From Vicugna pacos (taxonomy: Eukaryota; Chordata; Mammalia; Artiodactyla; Camelidae): DNA of 64,000 bases. How positions within the stretch are numbered: position 1 is the first letter of the stretch; every line of letters starts with the position of its first letter. The notes under the pieces are model-generated. The model was not told where the DNA came from, made no database searches, and saw only the letters and a list, made by a program, of their open reading frames with translations. Below, piece by piece: positions 32,701 through 43,505 of this stretch. The DNA is taken from assembly GCF_048564905.1 (NCBI RefSeq), contig NC_133005.1, positions 32,977,501 to 33,041,500 of the forward strand, written 5' to 3'. Both the position numbers and the translations under genes were made by a program.

Positions 32701-33414
32701 TAAGACAGTTTATGCCCCAACCCGTTCAGTGTCCCCATCACTCCCCAGCAGCATGGGGGCACCTGGCAGACACAACTTGCTCAAGAAATACAGACAGAGG
32801 GCAAGAAGGCATGAAAGGAGTAGAGCTAGAAAAGGGTGACAGCAGTTTGCTCGGGCAGAGCCTGCATAACTTTGCTCCAGAAACTAAGATGCTAATCAGA
32901 GGTGGCTCCCAGGCTCCCCTACCTACGCACCCGCTAGGCACTCAGACACCTCAGACACATACCCCGGGGAGCCACTCCTTGACAGAGACAACGGGAAAGC
33001 GGCAGGGATTTGTGATATGGCCAGTCCCCAAAATAAGCAACCTGGAAACCAGGGTCAGGCAGCCCCTAAGTTACCTGTGAGTGGACAGCACCTCCAAAAG
33101 CAGGACCTACTTTGCCTTGGCCAAAAGGACCCCACAGATACATGGGTGTCCTTTCCCTTCAGCTCTCCTGGGAAACACCTCTCTCACTCTCCCCCACTCC
33201 CCAGTTAATCCTGAATGTTACTCTAGAATGAACTCTATTCATTCTAGACATTACTGGGACACGGCCTCCTACATTCACCAACTGTACATTCTAACCACCT
33301 TTGAGTGGATCAGAATTAACACTGACATGTATGGAGTTTCTTTTTCCTGATTTTAAAGTAGTTACAGTATTGATGGCACGTTAGGGACTTACTGTGCACT
33401 TGAAATACATTTAT
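32701..33414. other. Intergenic, nothing recognised
   Basis: Open frames of 122 and 89 codons on the plus strand have no recognisable product, no CpG promoter and no splice context. Confidence 0.45.
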
Positions 33415-34180
33415 ATAGTGCCTTCCACAGACTGGTCCTGTTCCACACAAGCCCTTTACAAGTATCAGTTTATTTAATCTTCATAACAACTGTATGAGAT
33501 TGGTACTTACCCATTTTACAGATGAGGAAACTGAGGTTGAGAGGTTAAGGAACTTGTTCAAGGTCACACAGCCAGTATGTCTAGCAGAGGAAGAATTAGA
33601 ACCCAGGCAGTCTGACTCAGGTCCACATTAACCTCCTCACTCCTTTGATTTTCCGAGTGCTTTATGTAAATCACCTCTGCTTGAGCTGGGACAAGGTCAG
33701 GGGGGGTTGGGGGGGACTCTGCTTTTGATGCTCAGTACCTGTTTGGATTTGCTCATGTCATTGTCTGTGCCTGGCTAGGCTGTAAACCCCTCCAAGGGAA
33801 GAACCGTGTCTCTGACTTAACACCGTGCCTAGCACAGGGCCGGCTTCACTCAGTGCCCCTCAGCTATCTGGGCAGTGGATGCTGAATGAGGTGAGGCACT
33901 CACATCCCCATCTTACCCCTCAGAAACAGGCTCAGAGACCCTGACTTGCCCGAGGGCACACAAGTTCGAGTGTAAGTTCTAGTCAGCACGAACACAAAGT
34001 CTTTCTGCCTCCAGATTCCATGCTAAACATAACTCCATGTATTCTTTGCAGTGACTGCATTATATTCCTCACGTAGAGTTACCATAATTTATTTAACTGA
34101 TTGGCAACAGTTAGATAAATCTTGACAACTTGTTACTATTACAAATAGCTGCCATAAAATCTTTGAGCTTATCTTTACCC
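33415..34180 (-). mobile_element. MIR (33415-33645), L2 tail (33770-33885, plus), MIR (33900-34030), L1M tail (34030-34180)
   Basis: The MIR shows 'tttacagatgaggaaactga' and 'aaggtcacacagccagtatg'. The L2 tail on the plus strand shows 'aacaccgtgcctagcacagg'. The second MIR is 'caggctcagagaccctgact'. The L1M reverse complement is 'gagttaccataatttattta' with 'ttgttactattacaaatagc'. Confidence 0.65.
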
Positions 34181-34789
34181 GTGTCTACAGCACTTCCATT
34201 GCCTAAACCCCTAGACTGAGGGTTGGGTCTGCAAGTTTTGAGTCTGGGTACAAGGTTATCATCTGAACATGTGGGACCAAATTACCAACTCCCCTCCCCA
34301 CGAGGTATGGGAGTACCTGCTTTCTGCAGTGTCTGTGTTCAACTGTAAAACTCCCCAGAGACCGTATCAGGGACTCTGGGACAATTTCTGAAGGGGACTA
34401 TACTGCAGAGGGTTTCTCTTAACAGAACCTACCTTCTCCTTGCTAGATACTGAACACGGTTTGATTTTGGACACTTTTTAAGAAAGGCTTCCACAATTCA
34501 TCCCTCCAGCAAGTAGGTTCAGCTCCCCACGTCCAGGAAGTCTACATGAAGCTGTGCAATCAGGTCTGAACTGTGTTAGGCTCTCAACACAGAGAAAAGC
34601 AGGCTGTGAGTAAGCGCGCCCGGAGGTCAGCTCCCCCATCACTCACCAGGAAGCCAGCTGCCACCTCAGCTGAGTGGGAGTTTCTTTTCACGTTGTTTCC
34701 TTAAATAAAAGTCATCACCAGCTCGGGAAGAACTTTTCATCGAGCGGAGAAACAGAAGACAGTAGAAGAGTTGGTGAGATTTACCAGTC
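34181..34789. other. Intergenic, nothing recognised
   Basis: No gene or certain repeat. Confidence 0.4.
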
Positions 34790-34915
34790 CACGTCCATCA
34801 TTTATCAGACAAGGAAATTGAGACCCAGAGATGCTGAGTGACTCGTTCAAGGTCACACAGAAGAGCAGAAAAAGCAGGGGTAGAAACCGGCTCAAAGCTA
34901 GGTATTCGAGCTTCT
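34790..34915 (-). mobile_element. MIR fragment
   Basis: Shows 'caaggaaattgagacccaga', 'cgttcaaggtcacacagaag'. Confidence 0.65.
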
Positions 34916-34989
34916 AGCAGGCCTCACCCATCACCTCCACTGACAGTCCTTTACGTCTGCTTCTCCTGAATCTTGGTGGCTCTTGAACA

Positions 34990-35470
34990 TGAGGGGAAAG
35001 TTGAGACAGGAGGGAAGGGGGCAGGGCACAACTATTAAAAGAATGACACAGCAATTGAGGATAGGACATAAACTAGTTGGAACAAGCAAGGCCCAAGATG
35101 GTGAAGACCTAACTTCTGATAGAGCCTGAGCCTCATTATAGGCTCACTGTAATATATTAGCTTTTTAAATGACATACCCACGGGCACCAGGACAGTTCCC
35201 AGGCTGACTGTCAAAGGCCAAAAGTGGCGGGGCCCAATCCCAGAAGTCCCCGCCCCTTCCCCAACAGTTAGAATAACCCTCCCACTTGTTAGCATATGAA
35301 GTTACCCAGCCCATAAAAACTCACCCCCTCCCACACCTCAGGGCTGCCGATCTTGCCTTCTAAGACGCCTGCACTCTGTCTACGGAGTATGTATCTCCCC
35401 AAATAAATCACTTTACTTTGGCTCCCTCTTGAATTCTTTCCTGCACAAGACAAGAACCTATTCTCGGCAA
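34990..35470 (+). mobile_element. Solo LTR of an ERV1-like (gamma-type) endogenous retrovirus fossil
   Basis: About 480 bases with the layout of a gammaretrovirus-like LTR: an A-rich U3, the U3 promoter box 'cataaaaac' near 35312, an R/U5 region 'cactctgtctacggagtatg', and a polyadenylation hexamer at 35402-35407 followed by 'tttactttggctccctcttg'. It ends near 'tctcggca'. No internal region or second LTR is attached, so it is probably a recombination-derived solo LTR that looks largely whole. It is probably younger than the MLT1 copies nearby. The exact left end is uncertain. Confidence 0.7.
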
Positions 35471-35549
35471 TGAAGTGAGGTTTCTTGAGAAGGGATATCT
35501 GAATGAAAAATCATGGCAGCACGTCTCTGCGCCTTTGTGCCTGCTTTTC

Positions 35550-35830
35550 CCATGTCCTTGGATTCTGTTCTCTGCCTAACTGCTTGAACTCCTCCTCATC
35601 CTTCAAGACCCAGAACTTTTATGTCCTGTGCAAATATTCCGTGATTCCCCAGGGAAGCTGGTTGTTCCCTGCTCTGTGTTCCCAGGCCCGGACCTTGGCC
35701 AGCACTTGGAACATTTGATGTTGGTTGTGGGCTCCTGGTGAGTCTTCCCCACAAGAGTGAAAATTCCTCAAATGCACAGATGTAGCAAATTCACCTTTGC
35801 AATTCCAGCACACACCCTGAGGGATGGACT
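35550..35830 (+). mobile_element. L2 3' end
   Basis: Shows 'actcctcctcatccttcaag', 'acccagaacttttatgtcct', 'caaatattccgtgattcccc', then 'ccacaagagtgaaaattcct'. Confidence 0.7.
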
Positions 35831-36842
35831 TCGGACCACAAATTCCACGAGAGAGGGAGTTTATCATCCTGTCCCAGCTCCCCATTCAGAGTATGAACTC
35901 ACGAAGGGTTTGGTGCTGCTGATGGAATCTGAACAGGGAAGCTCTGCAGCGTGAGGGGCCTCAAATCCTGGAGCCACTGAGCTTTCAAAAGACAGGACCT
36001 GGAGGTGCCGAGCAGGGCAGGCTGACAAAGGAGTGGGCGCTAAGAGGTACCAAAGGTCCTCACCCGCGTACAGACTTCCAGGGCTACGAGGCATTGCCAC
36101 ACACGACCTCATTTGACTGAACTTTGTAACTGCTCTTTGTGTTCCTTCCACGAGGCCTAATCCTCTTCCTCCTGCAAGGAAACTGCTCCCAAATCTGGAT
36201 GACCCAGACCTTAGGACACTGAGACACAGATGTGGCACAGAGGGAAGGAGTAAATCAAGCTAAGAAATACATGACTGAATACATCCTCAGTTTACAGCAT
36301 TTAGGAGAAAAAAATAAGAGTGACTACAGCCATGAAATTCCCTACAAATAACAAGCAGCTCAAGTCAGAGTTGCTCTCCTTTCATAAAGCGGGCTGAGCC
36401 TCCCTGGTTTTGGACTTCAGGGTTTTAGAAGAGAACACACGGGACGCAGGAATGTGGGATTTCATGATCTCCAGTTTACTTAATACGCCTGTTTACAAAC
36501 ACGATCTGTGTGTGTATACAACAGTGACAAGGACCATTCTCCAAATACAATCTGGTACTCAGACTGTGACAGATGCACGTGGAAAATGAGGCACCAATGA
36601 ATGTACCCCAACACGGAAAGATTAACAAGCACGCAGTACTCTCTGGTCACAGATGCCCTCGAAAGCCTCCTGTTCAGCACCTGGGGAACAGACACTTTTC
36701 AAAGGACAATACAAGGCTATTTCAACAGGACACCCAGGCCCCGAACAATACCCAGAAGATGTCAGGTTCCCTGCCTTCTCTAGAGGAGCCAAGAAGTCCT
36801 AAAGGCTTGGTCAAGAAACAGGAGGCAGGGGGACTACCGCCT
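35831..36842. other. Intergenic or distal FITM2 3' region, nothing recognised
   Basis: No certain repeat and no exon. It lies 2.3-3.3 kb past the FITM2 stop and could be the end of a long FITM2 3' UTR, but no polyadenylation signal was found to show it. Confidence 0.35.
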
Positions 36843-37031
36843 GCTAAGCACATGTGCTGGGCATTTTACATGCCTCATTTCCCTTAATCCGAACAGGACC
36901 ATTTCCATTTTACAGATGGGGAAAATGAGCCTTGCCCAGGGTCAGACAGCTCTCAGTACTGGTGCCACGACTTGGACCCACATCTCTCGTTTGCCTAGAC
37001 CCAAACTCTTTCAGCCTCACCGTGCTGTCTC
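36843..37031 (-). mobile_element. MIR
   Basis: Shows 'tgctgggcattttacatgcc', 'ccattttacagatggggaaa', 'cccagggtcagacagctctc'. Confidence 0.75.
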
Positions 37032-39167
37032 ACATTGAGATTAAGAGCATGTTCCCAAGAGACAGGCAAAGGTGCTAAGACTGAACAGGAAGAGGCAGCA
37101 GACCAACCTGTGTACAAGATTGGGAAACGGACGCTTTCCATGGAGTTCATTAAAGGCTGGGCCTGAACCAGACTTGCATGGGAGAAACTCCTGGAGATTT
37201 AAAAGAATGGACTTCTGGACTCGCCCTGTGCCTGTTGCCTTTTGGTGCTGAACAAGAAACCTAGGAGAGATTTCAATCCCTTCGACAAGACCCTGCCACC
37301 TCCCCCACCCCACTTTCACCCCTGGTTTATGGATGTAAACTCCAGAGGGCAAAAAAATTCCCCTGGGGCCCTTCATATTTGTCAATGCTCCCAAAACACC
37401 ATGGCAACACCTCCAAAATCTCACTGCCAGGTGTTTCTGCCACCTTTGGGTACAACACATCACACACCACATTTTGATCAATACAGGTTAACCTGTGGCC
37501 GGATGGGACACGAACGACATATTCTCCGTACATCTTTATACGCAATACAATTTACACTGAAGATTTTCCAGACCTCAGGCTCCTAACAACCGGAGCTTCA
37601 GCTAAGCCAGCCAAGTGCAGTGCTTATCGACTGATGCTATAACAGGGCTTGACTAGGGGGAGGGACATCAAAGAAGCTTCCAGGATGATTCCCCAAAATG
37701 CAAGGGGCTCCCTTTGAAAGGATTCAGGAGACAACCTGAGAGAGGGGAAGGAGCATCTTACCACAGAGCAGTAACTGTGCCTTTGTGGGCTGGAGGGGAC
37801 AAGGTTTCCAACCCTTCCCAGCAATCTCACGGTGAAGGCCACCCAAGGACAAGGCTGGAAATTGAGAAGTGCAACAAATGGGAAAGAAAATCAAGTTCAA
37901 GGCCAGGTGAACAGGCCTAGGTTTGCTGTGGTAAGAGGAAGGTGTGGCCAAAGTCACACCACCATTTAACAAGAACATTTTTGCAAAAGAGCTGGCTTCT
38001 TGCCATCAGAAGCAAGGGAAGACATTTTCCTCCACTTCTGACTTACAATCTTGTCCAAAAGTAAAAAGCCTTGAGTCACAGCAAGACTTATAATCACAGA
38101 ACTTCGCAGCACTGTTCAGTCTATACCACTGACATGTGGTCAGGAGAGTTTCAGGGCAAATACGCACTTTGCGAAATTACTCTGACTCAGCTTAAAATTC
38201 ATTAAGTTACTAAAACGTCTGCTTTCTGGTTTTCTCCTTAACAGAGAAAACAGACCCGTGAGGTTGAATCGAATACTGTAAGCCAAGAGTTTGGTTTATC
38301 AAAAAGTAAATTAGTGTTCTAAAAAAACCCTCAAAACAATCCACACACATGCCAGAGCGCAGCACCGGAGCGGTGAATTATTTTCGGGAGTTTTGTCAAC
38401 AAAGAACAAATACCTTAGTTGTTATTAAAAACTAGAAAGCATTCACTCAAAATAGAAGGGGGAAAGTAAGTAAACTTAATGCTCCAGAAACCACTATATA
38501 ATAGACAATGTGGACAGAAAGTTATCAATGTTCATTACATAAAAATCATCCCATACCCGGTTGAAGAGGCACTCGGGTTTAACCGTTTTGGTAGCTAATC
38601 ACAAGCCAGTTGTAATATTTAACATTCCATGGATGAAGCGAATATTACAACCAGAGTGTGTCTTTCAGGTGGTCAGTTGCTTTGTGAAGAACCCTGCTGG
38701 AAATAAGTGCTTACGTGAAATTCACCAGAGGGAAATATTGTTAAATAACAGCATTAACAGCCATTAACACAGAAGACAGCCAGAACCGGGGGGAGTCTGA
38801 CGGCAGCAGAGCAGAGTCCTGAGGCCCTGCACCCCTTCAGCCACACAGTAGAGGCTTTCCTGATTCTGTCCTCTCGCCGAGCCTGAGCTTGGCTCTCAAA
38901 GGAAAAAAAGGAACATTCCAGATTAAGGTCAAGTCTTGCCAGGGATGCAAAGTGCCCAAGTGGGAATGGCCGTGCTTGGGACACCGGGTGATGCCGCCAA
39001 GAACACTCTGGGGCCTGACCTCGCTCCCCAGACTCCACTGTCACCCACCAAAACTGCCTGGTAAGCTTCCTCCTGGAAGTTGGATCAATAATTTAGTCAA
39101 ACAGCTAAGAAACAGAAATGGAAAATGTATGAGCCACTGTCCTACTGTCGTCCCTTGTGTTTCTCTT
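37032..39167 (-). other. FITM2: FITM2 3' UTR candidate region
   Basis: About 2.1 kb of repeat-poor sequence directly downstream of the FITM2 stop (minus strand). The scarcity of repeats fits a long 3' UTR, but no canonical AATAAA or ATTAAA on the minus strand was found between 35.5 and 39.16 kb. A TATAAA variant occurs near 37533. The real 3' end cannot be fixed from sequence. Confidence 0.4.
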
Positions 39168-39783
39168 TTATTCCTTGTAACTGTCTTGCTTCAAATTCAA
39201 ACTAGAGCTCTGGGGAGGAAGTCCTGGGGAAAAGGATTTCAGATACCAAAACCCGTAGGTCCCATACCAGCCCAGCAAACCGAACAGGGTGCCAAACACC
39301 TTCTGGGACAAGTTGTGGAAATACACGGCCGTGCACAGAAACATCCACACCCAGATGACGGTCAGGAAGCCCAGCGCGACCACCAGGGTCGTGATGGCCA
39401 CGTGGAGGTAGTGGCTGCGGTCCGTCTTCACCTCGTGCAGCACGGCCATCTCCTCCACGATCATGAGGGCACAGAAGGTCAGCAGGAAGGAGTGGCCTGA
39501 GATGTCAAAGCCGTGCCAGAAGCCTCCTTCCCCGTGGCACTGCTGCTTACTCTGGGGCTCCTCTCTGGGCCCCTCCAGGGCTGGCGACTGGTAGCAGCTG
39601 CCCGTGTAGTGCTCGATGTTGGAGAAGATAGCCGTGCAGAAGTACCAGATGGCCGTGCCCACGAGCAGGGTGCTCAGCCGCCGCAGGACCAGGCCAGCCT
39701 TGCCTGTCAGGTGGTAGTTGGTGAGGGCGATGAAAGGCAGGAGGAGACAGAAGGTCCAGGCCCAGGCCATTTTGACAAAATAC
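39168..39783 (-). CDS. FITM2: FITM2 coding exon 2 (terminal)
   Basis: Starts after the acceptor CTCTGCCAG (minus strand, intron side at 39784) and completes V58, then YFVKMAWAWTFCLLLPFIALTN. It carries both catalytic His motifs and the stop TAA at 39170-39168. Codons of the stop region (GAA TAA AAG) form an AATAAA hexamer overlapping the stop. The 203-codon plus-strand frame over the same DNA is a shadow. Confidence 0.96.
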
Positions 39784-39894
39784 CTGGCAGAGGAGGAAAG
39801 TGGAAGTGAAGAGAGGGGCGTCGGTGGAGAGGGAACAATGTCATGACCCAGGACTCTAGACTCTCAAGGGAGGGAAAATGAGAAAAAGTGATAA

Positions 39895-40108
39895 AAGCTA
39901 TAGACAACAACTTCACTTACTATGTACTTTAAGTGTATTAACTATTTAATCCTTATACAACTCGTTGAGGTAGGTACTACTGTCATCCTCACTTTACAGA
40001 TAAGAAAACTGAGGCACAGAGAAGCATCATGCCCAAAGTGGAAGTCATGAGTGATGGAGCTGGAATTCAAATCCAGGGTCTATGACCTTAAGTACTACAC
40101 TACTTGCT
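39895..40108 (-). mobile_element. MIR in FITM2 intron
   Basis: Near full length: 'ttactatgtactttaagtgt', 'acagataagaaaactgaggc', 'ttaagtactacactactt'. A second partial copy follows to about 40230. Confidence 0.8.
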
Positions 40109-40319
40109 CAGGAAAGTAATTACACACACATTCTCTTTCCCATGGAACCCTCACAATTACCTGGGAGGAAGGTATCATTTGCCCTGTATTATAAAGAGTG
40201 GTTCGGTAACATGCCCAGGGTCACACTCACAGGACCAGCAAGCATACACTGAACCAACATTTGGCCAGCCCCAAAGCTCCGGCTTTTTCTACCTCTTTCC
40301 TATATGGCAGAAATGATCA

Positions 40320-40450
40320 GAAAGAGCTTGGCTTCAAGCTGGAAGACCCAAGTTCAAATCCTGACTCTGACTTATTACCACACTTCTCCAGGCCTGCTTC
40401 CTCAACTGTTAAATAGAACTGAGGGGACAAATTACTTTTAAAATCCCTTC
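40320..40450 (+). mobile_element. MIR fragment
   Basis: Shows 'agacccaagttcaaatcctg', 'actctgacttattaccacac', 'cctcaactgttaaatagaac'. Confidence 0.6.
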
Positions 40451-41485
40451 CAGAGCCAATGATTCACTAGTTCTCTTCATTAATTAATTAGCACAGAGGT
40501 GTGGGAACAAAATACCAGAATCCATGGCAACCTGCAATCGACAGGGACTTGCTCGCTCACCAGGCTGCTTGGCTCCCAGCTCACACAGGCCAGATCGAGC
40601 AGCAGCTGCCTTGTCTGCCTCCCCTGTGCTCATCAAAGGTGGGGGACCTATGGACCAGCTGCAGTAAACACACGTGCAAGAGACTTGGGGCTACCACCAC
40701 TCTCATAACCTATTATCAGCCCAGCCTCCAAGGGTGAGGGAGGAAAGAAGGTGGGCCAAGGACAGAAGGACTCTTTCCTGAGTTCTAAAGTTTCCTCAGA
40801 CACCACTCAGGGCCTGTTGCGAGAATCTTCCCTGGGACTGTTATGCAGGGATCTGGCCAGAGCCAAGAGCTGTCAGGCATCTGATGAAGCTTAGGAGAGA
40901 GAAACCAAGGTTTTAAGTAGACAACCATAGTTGGACTGACTTTTGGGAGATGCTGCAGACACCGTAATTCTGAAGAATCTAGGTTCACATCAAGGGAGGA
41001 GTTTCATCTTTCAGGGTTTCCCTTTACTACTGCAACAGTGTTTCTGTCAATAAACTTAAAATCCAAGAGGTTTAAAAAAAAGTGAGTGAGTGGAGTTAAG
41101 AAGGAGTTTCAAAGAGCCCAGATGGGATTGCATTCCTGGGTCACTGCCATGAACTTTGAGTAGCTGAAAAGATCCAAGGAGATCCAGGGGAAAGTTCATA
41201 GACTGGAGGGTTCCACTCCTGGGCGACTGTCTTGGAGGGGTGGTGTCATAGGCTAGGACGGGGTGTGGAGGGGTGGGCAGGTCTTTTTGCCCTACCCAGA
41301 TATGATGGGATTCGATCACCAGCAGGGAGAAGGGAGAGGGTCGGGCTCAGGGAGAGGTGCGGGGTCTGGCAGTGGCAGGCAGGAAGGAGGTGGCATACCT
41401 CCTAGGGCAGAGACCAACTCCTCACCCCAAAGGGTGGGAGCAGCGACACGGGCTGGTTCGTCCCCCCTTCCCACCCCACACCCCT

Positions 41486-41510
41486 ACACACACACAGACA
41501 CACACACCAC
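41486..41510. repeat. Short (CA)n tract
   Basis: ACACACACAGACACACACACC in the FITM2 intron. Confidence 0.85.
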
Positions 41511-41739
41511 CCTGCCCAGTCAAGCTCAGGCTGTCTAGTTTGGGTGTGCAAACACGACTTGCTAGCGACACTATTCCGGGGTCCCTCCATCGCGACACGC
41601 GTGCAGATGCTGTTGTCACGATGGGAAGGACCTCCCCTTCCAATGACCCACCCATCAAGGGAGCTAACCCTCGGCTCTCTGCACGAGGCGACAGCGAGTG
41701 GCTACGGCGGGGACAGGAGAGGACCCGGGGCGCACTCAC

Positions 41740-41912
41740 ACGTTGAGGACGTTGCGCTTGTTGCTGAGATAGCTCTCGGGCAGCGGAGAGACCTCCTTGA
41801 GGAGGGAGCCCGCCAGCATGGAGGCCACCAAGGCCCAGGGCAGGTAGCGCCGCACCGCCGCCCTCACCAGCGTCCCCCTGAGGACCCACGCGCAGCGCTC
41901 CAGACACTCCAT
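41740..41912 (-). CDS. FITM2: FITM2 coding exon 1
   Basis: The ATG at 41912-41910 has a good context (G at -3, G at +4) and opens MECLERCAWVLRGTLVRAAV, matching the known family N-terminus. The exon ends ...SNKRNVLN plus GT before the donor GTGAGT at 41739 (phase 2). The frame also stays open for 66 codons upstream. Confidence 0.94.
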
Positions 41913-42120
41913 GCCTGACCTCGTCGGCCACCGTCCGCCTCCCCGTACCCGCTCGGCCACCGTCTTGCCCTCCGTCCGGGCGGCGCCGCCGCCTCCCTTT
42001 GGGCGCATGCGCACCGCTCGCAAGCCCCACCCCCCCGAGGAACGTGCGCACTCCGGGCCCGCGCGCTCCCCCTCGTGGCCACCTGTGGCCTCTGCCGTGC
42101 CCATCTCCAAATTCTTCCCT
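41850..42120 (-). promoter_or_regulatory. FITM2: FITM2 CpG-rich promoter
   Basis: A dense CpG run over exon 1 and 200 bases upstream, without a TATA box. It includes 'gggcggcgccgccgcc' around 41978 and the NRF1-like palindrome at 42003-42012. Confidence 0.75.
42003..42012. promoter_or_regulatory. NRF1-like palindrome GCGCATGCGC
   Basis: A perfect 10-base palindrome about 91 bases upstream of the FITM2 start codon. It matches the core of the NRF1 site (YGCGCAYGCGCR), with one flanking base off. Confidence 0.65.
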
Positions 42121-42279
42121 TATCGAAATCCCGCCCCCGGGGTTCACACGCTCCAGGCAAAGCAGGGTGGAATCTCTGCCTCTGTGCCTTGCTTTGGTCG
42201 GAGGGAAAAAAAGCTGTGGGAATATTTGCTGGAGGTGGTGAAGAATAAACGTAGCGCAGTAGGAATTGGAGCAGTGGTC

Positions 42280-42360
42280 CCAGAATCATTTAATCTCTCT
42301 TGGAGACAATTTCTCCATCTGAGCCTTAGTTTTCTCATCTGTAAAATGGGAAGACTGGAC
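42280..42360 (+). mobile_element. MIR fragment next to the FITM2 promoter
   Basis: Shows 'gccttagttttctcatctgt' followed by 'aaaatgggaagactgg'. Confidence 0.6.
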
Positions 42361-42659
42361 TCTTCCCCAAGAGTTATGAACTCAGGGTGGAGTATGGTGG
42401 TCCAGATGTAGGGACATGAGAAATTAAATGCGTAAAATAATTATTATATTTACATTTTAAGTTATTAGATTTATTTTCACTTTAAAAAACACCTGCATAT
42501 TTGTATTGAGCAAAAATGCTGGACGCTGGCAGTTAATGACGATCAGATGAGGGTGTTGATGCCCCATTGACTCTTTTATCATAGAGTTAAACCCTCTCAT
42601 CCCCAGTCATGGTTGGGTGTCTAATTCAGTGTTTCCCAAACTTGAGGCGTTTCTTTGCC

Positions 42660-43140
42660 ACTTAATTAGTTTCCTGGGGCTGCCATAACAAATGACCAAT
42701 AATGTGTGGGCTTAAACCTACAGAAATTTATTTTCTAACAGTTCTGGAGGCCAGAGGTCTGAAATCAAGCTGCTGATGGAATACGTTCCTTCTGGAGGCC
42801 CTGAAGAGGATCCCCTTCATGGCTCTCTCCTAGCTTCTGGTGACTGGTGGCAATCCTTGGCGTTTTTTTGCTTGTGACTGCATGACTCCAATCTCTGCCT
42901 CAGTTTTCACGTGGCCTTCTCCCCTCTGTGTCCCTATGTGTTTTCTCTCCTTATAAGGACACCAGTCATTGGATTTAGGGTCCACTCCAAATCCAGAATA
43001 GTCTCATCCTGAGATCCTTAATTGTATCTGCAAAGACCCTATTTCCAACTAAGGTCACATTCCCAGGTTCCAAAGACTGACATTTTTTCTTGGACAGGGG
43101 GACAGGAGGGAGGAAGTCATCATTCAACCTGTTACAGCCA
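42660..43140 (-). mobile_element. MaLR (MLT1-class) LTR fossil
   Basis: Reverse complement of an MLT1-type LTR: 'tagtttcctggggctgccat', 'agaaatttattttctaacag', 'ctccttataaggacaccagt', 'aaagaccctatttccaacta'. Solo and near full length. Confidence 0.75.
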
Positions 43141-43224
43141 CGTTAACAGTTTTTGCTATGTCCATATACCACCAATACTATTATTTGTTTAACATTTTTC
43201 TTTAAATAACACACATTTAAAATT

Positions 43225-43505
43225 TAAATAATTATTGGGGAAAGGAGTGGGGAAAGATAAATTAGGAGTTTGGGGTTAGCAGATATGAACTACTATATAC
43301 AAAATAGATGAACAACAAGGTCCTACTGTATAGCACAGGGAACTCTATTCAACAGCTTGTAATAACCTATAATGAAAAAGAATATGAAGAAGAATATATA
43401 CATGTATATGTATAACTGAATCACTATGCTGCACACCAGAAATGAACAACATGTTAATCAACTCTACCTCAAATTTTTTTAAGTTAATGTAATAGCAAAC
43501 AAATA
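43225..43505 (+). mobile_element. L1 3' end (artiodactyl-type)
   Basis: Shows 'ggagtttggggttagcagat', 'caaggtcctactgtatagca', 'cttgtaataacctataatga', 'gaatcactatgctgcacacc', then a T/A-rich end. Same subfamily type as 48430. Confidence 0.85.

Larger units (their letters stand above)
39784..41739 (-). other. FITM2: FITM2 intron
   Basis: Begins GTGAGTGCG and ends in a pyrimidine tract, 'cactttcctcctctgccag' (minus strand). It contains a MIR on minus (39895-40108), a MIR on plus (40320-40450) and a (CA)n tract near 41486-41510. The rest (40451-41480) is unassigned. Confidence 0.9.
39168..41912 (-). other. FITM2: FITM2 gene (coding span)
   Basis: Two coding exons (173 + 616 nt) give 262 residues, the length I recall for human fat storage-inducing transmembrane protein 2 (FIT2). 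It is an ER multi-pass membrane protein that acts as an acyl-CoA diphosphatase and is needed for lipid-droplet biogenesis and ER homeostasis. The product starts MECLERCAWVLRGTLVRAAV and ends SLNLKQDSYKE. Hydrophobic segments lie near residues 22-40, 63-80, 88-108, 153-170, 184-210 and 218-235. The two family catalytic histidines are present: H155 in FDISGHSFLL and H214 in AVYFHNLSQK. FITM2 is transcribed away from R3HDML and tail-to-tail with GDAP1L1. The promoter is CpG-rich with an NRF1-like palindrome, as expected of a broadly expressed gene. No disabling change was seen. Confidence 0.96.

Noticed and set aside
38889-39500. 203-codon plus-strand frame opposite FITM2 exon 2
   Set aside because: It is antisense to the conserved FITM2 coding exon; no product recognised.
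41422-42147. 241-codon minus-strand frame over FITM2 exon 1
   Set aside because: It is in a different frame from the conserved FITM2 start and crosses the splice donor; a GC-rich shadow.
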